DNA of 50,303 nucleotides from JAWPMV01 sp038527215 (GTDB lineage: Bacteria; Bacteroidota; Bacteroidia; J057). A model generated the notes under the pieces. The model did no database searches. It was given only the letters and a program-made list of their open reading frames with translations, and was not told the DNA's origin. Location of the stretch: contig JBCBGC010000050.1 of NCBI GenBank assembly GCA_038527215.1, positions 1-50,303 on the forward strand. Reading direction: 5' to 3'. The translations under genes and the position numbers were made by a program. Below are positions 1 through 9,219 of this stretch, one piece after another. Every line of letters starts with the position of its first letter. Position 1 is the stretch's first letter.

Positions 1-1006
1 GTTCGGGCTATTAGGATCGCCATCATATACCAGGGTATGGATGGTAAAGGTTCCGGTAGAATTCACGGTGAAGTCTGGCGTAGCGTTGACCGCTTCGATC
101 ACCAGGTTAGAGCCGCTAGTCAGGACGAAAATGGTCGAGTATCCCGCTGGCACGTTGATGTTGCCATCAGGCGTAGCAGAAATCATGGCACTGCCATTCT
201 GTAGGAAGACTGGGTCCTGATCGATGGTTAGGGTACCGGCGTCTGCGGTACAGCTCTGTACGTGTACAGGCGCACCCGCGACATCCAGAGAAGCACAGAG
301 GCCATTAGCGGTTACCAGACCGAGCACATCCCCTCCGGTAGTCGTACCAAATTGCACCACACTCAAATCGAGGAAATTCGAGCTATTAGGATCGTCATCA
401 TAGACGAGGGTATGGATGGTGAATGTGCCAGTAGAATTCACGGTGAAGTCTGGCGTCGCATTGACCGCTTCGATCACCAGGTTGGAACCGCTAGTCAGGA
501 CAAAGATGGTTGAGTATCCCGCAGGCACGTTGATGTTGCCATCAGGTGTAGCGGAAATCATGGCGCTGCCATTCTGCAGGAAGACTGGATCCTGATCAAT
601 AGTCAGGGTACCGGCATCTGCCGTACAGCTCTGTACGTGTACAGGCGCACCCGCTACGTCTAGGGAAGCACAGAGGCCATTGGCCGTTACCAGACCGAGC
701 ACATCCCCTCCAGTGGTCGTACCAAATTGCACTACACTCAGATCGAGGAAATTCGGGCTATTAGGATCGCCATCATATACCAGGGTATGGATGGTGAAGG
801 TTCCGGTAGAATTCACAGTGAAGTCAGGGGTAGCATTAACCGCTTCGATCACCAGGTTAGAACCGGAAGTCAGGACAAAGATGGTAGAATATCCCGGAGG
901 AACATGGATGTTACCATCGGGTGTAGCGGAAATTGAGGCGCTACCGTTCTGCAGGAAGACAGGATTCTGGTCAATGGTCAGGGTACCCGCATCTGCCGTA
1001 CAAGAA
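1..1006 (-). repeat. 375-bp in-frame tandem repeats inside the surface protein gene
   Basis: The motif GGTACC(G/C)GC recurs at 232, 607 and 982, giving an exact 375-bp (125-codon) period; position 1 lines up with position 751. At least two full near-identical units and part of a third are present, plus an older divergent copy upstream (about 1007-1390). The middle unit differs from its neighbours in the acidic loop (YDDDPNSSN against YDGDPNSPN), while the outer two match each other there. This suggests gene conversion or unequal crossing-over. It is a protein-coding repeat, not CRISPR. Confidence 0.92.
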
Positions 1007-2070
1007 AGAACCGTAAAGTCATCTCCGGCCAGATCAACCGCCGCACAAATACCTATGGCAGCAATGTGATTGACCAGGCCAATCAGGGTAGTAGAACCCG
1101 TAACAATGTTGTTTGTATCGAAATAGTCTGGGTCATTGGGGTCAGCAATGTAAACCAAGCTATGGATCGCATAGTGCCCAGTGGCCGTTACATTAAAGGT
1201 TGGGCTAGCGGAAGTTTGCTGAATTACCTGGTTGTTACCGGTAACCAACAGATATAGCACACTATAATTAGCGGGAATATTTCCCTGTCCCTGAGGAGTA
1301 GCTGTAGCAGAAGCCGATCCCCCCACCAGGAATACCGTATCCGGATCAATTTTGAGAACGTCAGGAGCTACGTTACAAGTCAGAGAACTTGTAGCATACT
1401 GCACTGTTTGATTAAAGAGGGTCGAAGCTTGATTGGTGCCGTGAGTGGCGGTCCAGTCATCATAGAAAAATCCTATCCTGGGAGCAGGCGCGGTTCCAGA
1501 TACCATATTGTCTCCGGCATCATAAGCGAAGATGGCGTATCGGTTGGTGCTGCCATTGATTCTGGCAATTTTATCCGCAGCGTTAGCCGGACTCCCCCAA
1601 CGCAAAGAAGTATTGGCGGTAGTGACCGAAACGGTGCCACTGATAGATTGAGCAATGGGATGATTGGGATCTGTAATCTCCAACTGGCTGACGTTATTGG
1701 CTACGCCATAGTCAACCACGGGGACAGGCCCAGTCATGCCCATATCGTCCAGGAGATATGACTCGCTGACAATAACAGGCTTGTTCACATTGGTGAACAT
1801 ATTCCCAATGTTAGTAGAGGTTACAGTGGAAGAAATGAAAACCAAATCCACGTTGGCTGCATCCGCAGCTGAAACGGGGGTATTGGGTCCTCCTTTAATG
1901 GTTACTGTGAACCCCAGTGATTGTAAGGCAGTTTGGATTCCCGCATCGCCTCCATTAATGGAGCCGGGGTCCTCCCCACTGACCAACAAGGCCGACTGTT
2001 GCGCCCAGCCTTGGGGGATGCCAAAGACCAGGAAGGCCAAGGCGAGTAATAAGAGTCTTGTGTAAGGCAT
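1..2070 (-). CDS. Large secreted repeat protein, N-terminal 690 residues (3' end beyond the window)
   Basis: An open frame runs without a stop from ATG (complement of 2068-2070) to the left edge, so only the N-terminus is present. Residues 1-24 form a signal peptide (MPYTRLLLLALAFLVFG..., cleavage near GWAQ). Residues about 25-200 look like a flavodoxin/glutaminase-like alpha/beta domain (ALLVSGED, DLVFISSTV, YLLDDMGMTGP, RIGFFYDDW). One divergent and then three near-identical 125-residue modules follow, each starting around TADAGTLTID and carrying GYSTIFVLTSGSNLVIEA and FTIHTLVYD, as in repetitive Bacteroidota surface proteins exported by T9SS. The sorting domain would lie outside the window, so T9SS export is inferred. 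The function is probably adhesin or cell-surface structure. The start is firm because a good signal peptide follows it. About 330 bp of non-coding DNA lies upstream. Confidence 0.85.
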   Translation of the reverse strand, partial: MPYTRLLLLALAFLVFGIPQGWAQQSALLVSGEDPGSINGGDAGIQTALQSLGFTVTIKGGPNTPVSAADAANVDLVFISSTVTSTNIGNMFTNVNKPVIVSESYLLDDMGMTGPVPVVDYGVANNVSQLEITDPNHPIAQSISGTVSVTTANTSLRWGSPANAADKIARINGSTNRYAIFAYDAGDNMVSGTAPAPRIGFFYDDWTATHGTNQASTLFNQTVQYATSSLTCNVAPDVLKIDPDTVFLVGGSASATATPQGQGNIPANYSVLYLLVTGNNQVIQQTSASPTFNVTATGHYAIHSLVYIADPNDPDYFDTNNIVTGSTTLIGLVNHIAAIGICAAVDLAGDDFTVLSCTADAGTLTIDQNPVFLQNGSASISATPDGNIHVPPGYSTIFVLTSGSNLVIEAVNATPDFTVNSTGTFTIHTLVYDGDPNSPNFLDLSVVQFGTTTGGDVLGLVTANGLCASLDVAGAPVHVQSCTADAGTLTIDQDPVFLQNGSAMISATPDGNINVPAGYSTIFVLTSGSNLVIEAVNATPDFTVNSTGTFTIHTLVYDDDPNSSNFLDLSVVQFGTTTGGDVLGLVTANGLCASLDVAGAPVHVQSCTADAGTLTIDQDPVFLQNGSAMISATPDGNINVPAGYSTIFVLTSGSNLVIEAVNATPDFTVNSTGTFTIHTLVYDGDPNSPN

Positions 2071-2399
2071 AGGAAATTTTTTGACAAAAAGAACCAGGGC
2101 CGCCTTCTGATTTTTTTTCAAAAAGCGGTGAGCTCTTTCAGGGTGTAGAAAGAATTTTATTATGCAATTACATTATCGGGATAATCTTCAGAGACAGGAA
2201 AAAATGACTGGTATGATAAAAGGGTATTCTGTAGAAAAATTAATGGCTGTATTTTTTCAAAACTCTAACAATCAGCGATTTATATAAAAAATTCACCCCC
2301 AAGCTGAAAAAAATGCAAAATCCTCTATACCAAAAATGCGAGAAAGCAGCCAAAGCCACTTTCTCGCATAGGGGATAAACCCAGTTTTTTATTTACATC
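2071..2399. other. Intergenic region between dxs 3' end and the repeat-protein start
   Basis: About 330 bp, AT-rich, with no credible gene. It holds the dxs terminator (2336-2369) and must contain the promoter of the leftward repeat-protein gene. I found no clean TTTG / TAnnTTTG pair on the minus strand. Confidence 0.6.
2331..2369 (-). terminator. Intrinsic terminator of dxs
   Basis: A perfect 11-bp inverted repeat ATGCGAGAAAG (2336-2346) / CTTTCTCGCAT (2359-2369) with a 12-nt loop lies 30 bp past the dxs stop. Read on the minus strand, the second arm runs into TTTTT (2331-2335). Confidence 0.8.
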
Positions 2400-4313
2400 T
2401 TATACCTTCTCACTTACCCCTGTCAGGGCGCGTACGGTATCGACAATCGCGTCTTTATCATATCCACATTCGGCCCAAAGTTGCGCCTGGGTGCCGTGGT
2501 CAATAAACCGGTCAGGTATCCCGAGTCTTTTTACCTGGGCCTGGTAGCCGTGGTCCATCATAAACTCAAGGACTGCGGAACCAAAGCCTCCCATGATACA
2601 CCCATCTTCGACGGTGATCACCTTGTCGAACTGTTGGAAAATTTCATGCAGCATGACTTCATCCAGGGGCTTGACAAAACGCATATCATAATGGGCAGGT
2701 TGCAAGCCTTCCTTACTCAGTTCTTGGATGGCAGCCTGGGCAAAATTGCCTGGGTGGCCAAGGGTAAGGATGGCCACATCTTCACCATCGCTGATTTTGC
2801 GGCCGGTTCCAACTTCCATTTTTTCCAGAGGAGTGCGCCATTCCGGCATGACTCCCTGGCCTCTTGGATAGCGGATCGAGAAAGGTCCGCCCCACTCAGA
2901 GCCGGTATACATCATGTTGCGCAACTCAGCCTCGTTCATCGGAGCCGCCACTACCATATTAGGAATACAGCGGAAGTAAGCTAAGTCGAATGCTCCTTGA
3001 TGGGTAGCTCCATCAGCGCCGGCTAGTCCTCCCCGGTCCAGACAAAATACCACGGGAAGATTTTGAATGGCCACATCATGAATGACCTGGTCATAGGCCC
3101 GCTGCATGAAGGTGGAGTATATGTTACAGAAAGGTACCAAGCCTTGGGTAGCCAGTCCCGCTGAGAAGGTTACCGCGTGCTGTTCGGCAATGCCCACATC
3201 AAAAGAGCGGTCAGGCATTTCTTTTAGCATATATTTAAGGCTACACCCGCTTGGCATAGCAGGAGTAACTCCCATGATCTTTTCATTGGCTTTGGCCAAT
3301 TCAATGATGGTATGTCCAAAGACATCCTGGTATTTCGGTGGTTGGGGCTTGTCCGAAGTTTTCTTCTGAATTTCTCCGGTGATTTTATCAAAGAGCCCAG
3401 GAGCATGCCATTTGGTTTGGTCCTTTTCTGCCAGTTCGTATCCCTTCCCTTTTACGGTGATACAATGCAGCAATTTTGGTCCAGGAATATCTTTCAAATC
3501 CTCCATCACCCGCACCAGATGATTGACATCATGTCCATCGATGGGTCCGAAGTAACGGTATCCCAGCGCTTCAAAAAGTTTTCCGGGTCGGTTGGCAGCG
3601 GTTAGGTTTTGCTCCAGCTTTGCAGCCAGCGCCCGGGCTTTGGGCCCATATTTTTCCAACTTCCCTAACATTTTCCATACCTCATCGCGAATCTTATTAT
3701 AGGTGTGCGAGGCGGTAATGTCCGTTAAATATTCCTTCAAGGCCCCTACGTTGGGATCGATGGACATATCATTGTCGTTCAAAACGACCAACATGTCTGC
3801 ATTTTCCCATCCGCCATGATTAAGACCTTCAAAAGCGATCCCTCCTGTAATAGCACCGTCCCCGATAACGGCTACTACTTTGCGATCATCTTCTTTGTTG
3901 TAGGTTTTGCCTATGGCCATGCCTACAGCTGCGGAAATAGAAGTAGAGGAATGCCCTACCCCGAAAGTGTCATAGTCAGATTCTGACCGCTTGGGAAAAC
4001 CAGAAATCCCCTGGTAGACCCGGTTGGTGTGAAATTGATCACGCCGACCCGTCAGGATCTTGTGGCCATAAGCCTGATGCCCGACGTCCCAAACCAGTTG
4101 GTCATAAGGCGTATTGTATACATAATGAATAGCGGTGGTCAATTCAACCACGCCCAGACTGGCCCCAAAATGACCACCATTGACGGATACGGTAGAGATG
4201 ATGAAATCCCGTAATTCCTGGCAAAAGTCATATAACTCCTCGGGCTTTAGCTTCCGCAAATCTTCGGGTAGATTCACGCGTGAAAGAAGATCACCGGGTT
4301 CAATCTTAGTCAT
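2400..4313 (-). CDS. dxs: 1-deoxy-D-xylulose-5-phosphate synthase
   Basis: The 637-residue protein condenses pyruvate and glyceraldehyde 3-phosphate to DXP. This thiamine-diphosphate-dependent reaction is the first step of the MEP isoprenoid pathway, in the cytosol. Length is close to the family's roughly 620-640. Visible motifs are WDVGHQAYGHK with the conserved His near residue 79, the ThDP/Mg motif GDGAITGGIAFEGLNHGG near 150, GIAEQHAV with the catalytic Glu near 375, and RGGLAGADGATHQGAF typical of DXS. The three transketolase-like domains are complete. It starts at ATG 4313. A 266-bp gap separates it from sucA upstream, so it is probably transcribed from its own promoter and ends at the terminator at 2331-2369. 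Identification is secure. Confidence 0.97.
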   Translation of the reverse strand: MTKIEPGDLLSRVNLPEDLRKLKPEELYDFCQELRDFIISTVSVNGGHFGASLGVVELTTAIHYVYNTPYDQLVWDVGHQAYGHKILTGRRDQFHTNRVYQGISGFPKRSESDYDTFGVGHSSTSISAAVGMAIGKTYNKEDDRKVVAVIGDGAITGGIAFEGLNHGGWENADMLVVLNDNDMSIDPNVGALKEYLTDITASHTYNKIRDEVWKMLGKLEKYGPKARALAAKLEQNLTAANRPGKLFEALGYRYFGPIDGHDVNHLVRVMEDLKDIPGPKLLHCITVKGKGYELAEKDQTKWHAPGLFDKITGEIQKKTSDKPQPPKYQDVFGHTIIELAKANEKIMGVTPAMPSGCSLKYMLKEMPDRSFDVGIAEQHAVTFSAGLATQGLVPFCNIYSTFMQRAYDQVIHDVAIQNLPVVFCLDRGGLAGADGATHQGAFDLAYFRCIPNMVVAAPMNEAELRNMMYTGSEWGGPFSIRYPRGQGVMPEWRTPLEKMEVGTGRKISDGEDVAILTLGHPGNFAQAAIQELSKEGLQPAHYDMRFVKPLDEVMLHEIFQQFDKVITVEDGCIMGGFGSAVLEFMMDHGYQAQVKRLGIPDRFIDHGTQAQLWAECGYDKDAIVDTVRALTGVSEKV

Positions 4314-4579
4314 ATCTGTATCGGGTTACTGTAATAAAGAGGAAGTCTACTATAGGTCGTTTAGACGTTTTGGTTAACCCTCAAATTGTGAGGAATGTTT
4401 CAGAGATCAACGGGAAATTACCAGGAATTTTTTATTATAAAATATATGATATTCCATATACACATATCCCATTTGCTGAAATAACCGACCCACTAAATAC
4501 TCATAATGTTGCATCCTGCCCGGAAAAATCAAAGGCATATACCCCCAACTTTCTGACAGGTTCAACCCAGAGCCAGACT

Positions 4580-7327
4580 TCAACTTACCACCTTCGCTTT
4601 CTTGGTTACTTTTGCAAAAGCCTCTTTCATCAAGTCTGTCTGCTGAGCATTATGAATTTTTGCGTAGCCACTGGCCGGACTGGGACTAGCCGGGCGAGCG
4701 ATCACGGTAAGCTTCTTCTCGGTAAAATGCCGCAACATGTGCGTCCAGGCCCCCATATTGGCCGGTTCTTCCTGCACCCAGACGTACTCAGCCTTGGCTG
4801 GATATTTGGCCATGACTTCCTCTAATTGCCAGCTTGGTAAGGGATACAGCTGTTCCAGGCGAACGATCGCCACATCTTTATGTTTACCCGCTTGCTGTGC
4901 TTCCAGCAGGTCGTAATAGATCTTGCCGCTACACAGCAAGACGCGTCTGACTTTAGAAGCGGTTGGGTAGCTATCGTCAATCAACGGCTGGAATCGGGTG
5001 TCAGGTCCGAAATCTTCCAGTTTACTCACGCAGCCTGGATAGCGGAGGAGTTTTTTCGGCGTAAAAAACACCATAGGTATGCGGAAATCCCGATGGAACT
5101 GCCCACGCAAAGCATGGAAAAAGTTTGCGGGGGTAGTGCAATTCAGGATCTGCATATTGGTTTCGGCACACAGTTCCAGATAGCGTTCCAGGCGAGCGGA
5201 AGAGTGCTCTGGTCCCTGCCCTTCGAATCCGTGCGGAAGGAGTTGGATCAATCCACTCATGCGTTGCCATTTGGTTTCCGCACTAGAGATATATTGGTCC
5301 ATCATAATCTGAGAGCCATTCGCAAAGTCGCCAAACTGCGCCTCCCAGATCACCATGTTATTGGGATTGGTAATGGAATAGCCATATTCAAATCCCAGTA
5401 CGCCGTATTCAGACAAGAGGGAGTTATAAGCCTCAAAACTCGCTTGTTCATCCCGCAAATGGTTAAGCGGGATAAAATCCTGCTCTTTTTCGTCCAGGAT
5501 GACGGAATGACGGTGGGAAAAGGTGCCCCGACGCACATCCTGTCCACTCAAACGAACCGGGATGCCTTCCGTAAGGAGGGTGCCATAGGCGAGCAATTCT
5601 CCCAAAGCCCAATCCAACCGGTCTTCTTTCCACATCTTGAGGCGATCCCCAAAGAGTTTATTGATTTTTTTATGGGCCTTAAAGTCGGCTGGAATATTGT
5701 GTAATTTTTCGATGATGGTTTCCAGTTCCTTCATCTCTACCCCGGTTACCGGAGCAGGCTGCTGAAAATCATCCTTAGAGACCCGACGAATGCCATCCCA
5801 GGTGCCTTTCAGGAAAGGAGCCCGGGTGAGTTTTTCCGTGGCTCTGGATTCCTCGAATTCGCTCTGCAGCTCTTCTTTGAAACTTTTTTCCAGTTCCTTA
5901 GCCATGGAAGCCTCCACTTCCCCGGAGCCCAGCAATTTCTGGAAATAAATCTCCCGTGGGTTGGGGTGCTTTTTGATCACTTTGTAGAGCGCAGGCTGGG
6001 TGAAGCTCGGCTCATCTCCTTCATTGTGTCCGTGGCGACGATAGCAGAGGAGGTCAATGAAGACATCCCGGTTGAAACGCTGCCGGAAAGCCACCGCCAT
6101 TTCGATGGCATACACCAGGGCTTCTACGTCATCTCCATTTACATGGAAGACAGGAGACTTGGTGATTTTGGCGACGTCCGTACAGTAGGTACTGGAGCGC
6201 GCATCAATATAGTTAGTCGTGAAGCCGATCTGGTTATTGATCACCATGTGGATGGTACCACCGGTTTTATACCCCGGCAGCTCCGACATCTGAATGACCT
6301 CATACACAATTCCCTGACCCGCGATAGCAGCATCCCCATGAATGAGGATAGGCGCCAGCTTCTGGAAATCGCCCTGGTATTTATTATCAATTTTGGCGCG
6401 GGCAGCTCCTTCTACCACCGGATTGACCGCTTCCAGGTGGGAAGGGTTGGGCATGAGGGAAAGGTGCACCTTTTTATTGCTACTGGTTTCTACGTCCGCC
6501 GAAAAGCCCAGGTGATATTTCACATCGCCCTGGAAGATGGAATCTTCATAGCCTTTTCCTTCAAACTCAGAAAAGACTTCATCGTATTCCTTTTGCAGGA
6601 TATTGGTCAGTACATTGAGCCGGCCACGGTGGGCCATGCCAATGACAAACTCTTCCAGTCCCAGTTCTGCTCCTTTCTCAATCACAGAATCCAGGGCCGG
6701 AATCAAACTTTCAGCGCCTTCCAGCGAGAAGCGTTTTTGGCCGACAAATTTGGTACCCAGAAACTTTTCGAACATCACCGCCCGGTTAAGGTTGGTGAGC
6801 AGTCGCTTCTTTTTTTCCAAAGAAAAAGTCGGTCTATTCCTTTCTCCTTCCATCCGCTTCTGCAACCAGGAAATGGTTTCAGGATTTTGCAGATACATAT
6901 ACTCTGCCCCGATGGCCTGGCAATACGTCTCCTGGAGGAGATTAATGATATCCTTGAGTTTTGCGGGCCCCAGCCCAATATCCTTACCGGCCTGGAATAC
7001 GGTATCCATATCCTTTGCGCTCAGATCGAAGTTTTCGATATCGAGCGTAGGTGAATATTGTCTTCTTTCCCGGACAGGGTTGGTTTTGGTGAACAAATGC
7101 CCTCGCGTACGATAGGCGTTGATCAGGTTAAGGACATTAATTTCCTTGGAGGCAAGTTGGCCATTCCCTGCCGGCGCATCCCCGTAGGTCTGCTGGGCCA
7201 GATCGTAACCTTCAAAAAATCGCCTCCATTCAGGGGAGACGCTTTCTGGATCAGCCAGGAACTGCTGATATTGATTGTCGAAAAATTCGGGTGAGCCGTT
7301 GCTAAGAAAGGATGCTTTCTCGGACAT
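4580..7327 (-). CDS. sucA: 2-oxoglutarate dehydrogenase E1 component
   Basis: The 915-residue thiamine-diphosphate-dependent decarboxylase of the 2-oxoglutarate dehydrogenase complex (TCA cycle, cytosol). The N-terminal E2-binding segment is typical (FFDNQYQQFLADPESVSPEW). MAHRGRLNVLTNIL, HGDAAIAGQGIVYE, VINNQIGFTT and QDVRRGTFSHRH are diagnostic for SucA/OdhA. Length matches the E. coli-type enzyme (about 930). The expected E2 gene (sucB) is not next to it: downstream comes dxs after 266 bp, and upstream a lipoprotein gene ends 101 bp away. A -7-like box TATCTTTG (minus strand, 7371-7378) sits about 45 bp before the ATG and could drive it alone. Confidence 0.96.
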   Translation of the reverse strand: MSEKASFLSNGSPEFFDNQYQQFLADPESVSPEWRRFFEGYDLAQQTYGDAPAGNGQLASKEINVLNLINAYRTRGHLFTKTNPVRERRQYSPTLDIENFDLSAKDMDTVFQAGKDIGLGPAKLKDIINLLQETYCQAIGAEYMYLQNPETISWLQKRMEGERNRPTFSLEKKKRLLTNLNRAVMFEKFLGTKFVGQKRFSLEGAESLIPALDSVIEKGAELGLEEFVIGMAHRGRLNVLTNILQKEYDEVFSEFEGKGYEDSIFQGDVKYHLGFSADVETSSNKKVHLSLMPNPSHLEAVNPVVEGAARAKIDNKYQGDFQKLAPILIHGDAAIAGQGIVYEVIQMSELPGYKTGGTIHMVINNQIGFTTNYIDARSSTYCTDVAKITKSPVFHVNGDDVEALVYAIEMAVAFRQRFNRDVFIDLLCYRRHGHNEGDEPSFTQPALYKVIKKHPNPREIYFQKLLGSGEVEASMAKELEKSFKEELQSEFEESRATEKLTRAPFLKGTWDGIRRVSKDDFQQPAPVTGVEMKELETIIEKLHNIPADFKAHKKINKLFGDRLKMWKEDRLDWALGELLAYGTLLTEGIPVRLSGQDVRRGTFSHRHSVILDEKEQDFIPLNHLRDEQASFEAYNSLLSEYGVLGFEYGYSITNPNNMVIWEAQFGDFANGSQIMMDQYISSAETKWQRMSGLIQLLPHGFEGQGPEHSSARLERYLELCAETNMQILNCTTPANFFHALRGQFHRDFRIPMVFFTPKKLLRYPGCVSKLEDFGPDTRFQPLIDDSYPTASKVRRVLLCSGKIYYDLLEAQQAGKHKDVAIVRLEQLYPLPSWQLEEVMAKYPAKAEYVWVQEEPANMGAWTHMLRHFTEKKLTVIARPASPSPASGYAKIHNAQQTDLMKEAFAKVTKKAKVVS

Positions 7328-7370
7328 TGCTGAAATTTATTTCTCGTGAAGCCTTTTCTCTTTCAAGGGC

Positions 7371-7378
7371 CAAAGATA
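7371..7378 (-). promoter_or_regulatory. Candidate Bacteroidota -7 box for sucA
   Basis: The plus strand reads CAAAGATA, so the minus strand reads TATCTTTG, a full match to TAnnTTTG. It would place transcription start about 35-40 nt before the sucA ATG. No good TTTG -33 element is seen at normal spacing, so the call is tentative. Confidence 0.35.
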
Positions 7379-7428
7379 AACAATAAGTAAGTGAATACGC
7401 ACCATTTAGCTCCTCACTTTCAACATCC

Positions 7429-8040
7429 CTAACGACGAGTTTCCTCCGGAAGGTTGAGATAGCGGTGAGCGGTACGGCAGGCATGAAACATCATCGCAGC
7501 CTGCTGAGCAGAAAAAACGTTGTCTCGATTGCTGTATAAATGATAGCCCTTGTCTTTTTCGATCACGCAATCCACGTGATATTCCAATTGTTCTCCTTTT
7601 GACACTTCAATGATCGCGCCATATGAGGTCTCTGTAAGGGTACTTTGGAAGGTATATTCATCTGGATTCCCTTTCCAATAGGCCAGGTGTTCCGTCATGC
7701 TTTTCCCACTTGCTTCTGCCATCATGGAAAACGTACCACTTTCGTTGGTAAGCATCCAATTGGACTGCCCATCTATGGCTTCGGCCTGCACATCCTCAGG
7801 AAGATCAATCGAGATCGGCATGCCTACCTCTGTCAGTTCCTTACGCTCCGAAGGCTTTTGCACAAATTTCGGATCGTTGGGGACCGCTGGTTTCATCTGC
7901 TCCCGAGGAATCACCGGCTTTTCTTCTACGATCGTCTCCGTCTTTTTATTTTCTTTAGAACAGCTTTGGGTAAAAAAAGTCACCGCGAACAGGCAGCTCA
8001 AGAGGGACCACATTGCCAGGTTTTTTCTATAGGCCATCAT
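7429..8040 (-). CDS. Predicted lipoprotein, unknown function
   Basis: 203 residues. A signal peptide with a lipobox (LLSCLFAVTFFTQSC, acylated Cys near residue 27) is followed by a charged linker rich in Glu, Lys and Pro. A folded domain of about 130 residues follows, with a hydrophobic/polar pattern suggesting beta strands (VGMPISIDLPEDVQAEAIDG, GAIIEVSKGEQLEYHVDC). I recognise no family. It is the last gene of a leftward operon: its start lies 24 bp after the histidine kinase stop. Two adjacent Met codons (8040 and 8037) could each start it. Location in the periplasm or outer membrane is inferred from the lipobox. Confidence 0.75.
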   Translation of the reverse strand: MMAYRKNLAMWSLLSCLFAVTFFTQSCSKENKKTETIVEEKPVIPREQMKPAVPNDPKFVQKPSERKELTEVGMPISIDLPEDVQAEAIDGQSNWMLTNESGTFSMMAEASGKSMTEHLAYWKGNPDEYTFQSTLTETSYGAIIEVSKGEQLEYHVDCVIEKDKGYHLYSNRDNVFSAQQAAMMFHACRTAHRYLNLPEETRR

Positions 8041-8064
8041 ATGCTCAAATTTTATCGGACAAAG

Positions 8065-9216
8065 TTATTTCTTTTCTTGAATAGGTAGGGTAAAATAAAT
8101 GGCGGTTCCCTCACCTTTTTGCGACGTTAACCAGATTTTGCCCTTCATGTATTCCACAATCCGTCGGCAAATTGGCAAGCCTATCCCCGTCCCTTCATAG
8201 CGAAGGTCCAATTCCAGGGTTCGTCTCAGACTAAAAATATCGACTTGTTGCTCCGCTGGAATCCCAGGTCCATTATCCCGAACACAAAATTGCCAGACGT
8301 CTGCTTGCTTTTCGGCTACCACCAGCACTTCTCCTGCTGGTTTGTCATGATAGGTAACGGCATTGGCGATCAGGTTCTGAAAGAGGGCCAGCATTTCCAG
8401 TTCATTGGCCTGGATTTGGGGCAGGACGCCTATATGCCATTGTATCTGCTTGGGTTCCCAAATGGGTTTAAGATTTTGTTGAACGGTCTCAATGATCCGG
8501 TCCAGTTCTACCTCGCGCAATACCTCCTCCTGCCAGGGAGAAATATGGCTCATCAGGCTCACCAGGAGATTCCGGATGCGGTGGGTATTGGCCGTGATAT
8601 AATCCATTTCCTTTTCCCAGGTCGCACTGGCCTCCTGTTCCGGCAAGCGAGTCCGTAAGTCTGCCAGGTAGCGAAGGTTTCCCTCCAGCGGAGCTGTCAA
8701 TAAATGAGAAATGGCAAAACATAGTTCTTCCAGCCGTTGGTTCGAAGTCCTTAATTCTTCATTGAGTTCCAGTAATTTTCGCTGGCCCTGAATCCGATCA
8801 TTTACTTTATCCGCGAACAACAATAAGCCTCCGATTTCCTGCTGGTCATTATACCAAGGTTTCACCACCCAATCGAGATAGAAAATCCTGCCATCCGAGC
8901 GGACATATTTATCGCCCAGGCAGGACTCCTCCACGCCTCTTAGGCAGCGCTGATGAACCGCTTTCCAGCGGTCAGGTACGTCCTTGAACAAGCGATAATG
9001 GTTTCGGCCAATGATCTTGGTGTCTTCCAGCTTATAGTCCATGCGGTATTGATCACTGGCCTCCAGATAGTTCATCTGTCGATCAAACATGGCTACTGAC
9101 ACAGGAGCCTGCCTGACAAAATAGCGGACATGGGCTTCTTCACTGGCCAATTGGCGCTCCAACGCTGCCACGCGTTTTTGCAAACGGGCTAGTTCAGATG
9201 TTGAATCAGTAGCCAT
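8065..9216 (-). CDS. PAS-domain sensor histidine kinase with altered H-box
   Basis: 383 residues, no membrane segment, so predicted cytosolic. A short N-terminal coiled coil (10-30) precedes a PAS domain (about 35-140; SVAMFDRQMNYLEAS, DGRIFYLDWVVKPW). A dimerisation/phosphoacceptor helix carries AISHLLTAPLEG with His171. The HATPase domain has an N-box (LFQNLIANAVTYHD), a G1 box (DNGPGIP) and a G2 box (GTGIGLPI). In HisKA proteins the residue after His is normally Asp or Glu (SHDLRAPL); here it is Leu, so kinase activity may be impaired. No response regulator is adjacent. It starts 3 bp after the carboxypeptidase stop, which implies cotranscription. Confidence 0.88.
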   Translation of the reverse strand: MATDSTSELARLQKRVAALERQLASEEAHVRYFVRQAPVSVAMFDRQMNYLEASDQYRMDYKLEDTKIIGRNHYRLFKDVPDRWKAVHQRCLRGVEESCLGDKYVRSDGRIFYLDWVVKPWYNDQQEIGGLLLFADKVNDRIQGQRKLLELNEELRTSNQRLEELCFAISHLLTAPLEGNLRYLADLRTRLPEQEASATWEKEMDYITANTHRIRNLLVSLMSHISPWQEEVLREVELDRIIETVQQNLKPIWEPKQIQWHIGVLPQIQANELEMLALFQNLIANAVTYHDKPAGEVLVVAEKQADVWQFCVRDNGPGIPAEQQVDIFSLRRTLELDLRYEGTGIGLPICRRIVEYMKGKIWLTSQKGEGTAIYFTLPIQEKK

Positions 9217-9219
9217 AGT

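Noticed and set aside
1..1006. Repeats considered as a CRISPR array or satellite
   Set aside because: The 375-bp period is a multiple of three, the repeats are in frame with a signal-peptide protein, and there are no short repeats with unique spacers.
680..1761. Several rightward frames of 60-130 codons
   Set aside because: Antisense to the repeat protein; they recur only because the DNA repeats.
5966..7054. 362-codon open frame on the plus strand
   Set aside because: It lies wholly antisense to sucA, whose motifs are complete; the translated product has no domain pattern. Similar long antisense frames over dxs, the TPR gene (33922-34713) and the GH13 gene (48629-49354) were dismissed for the same reason.
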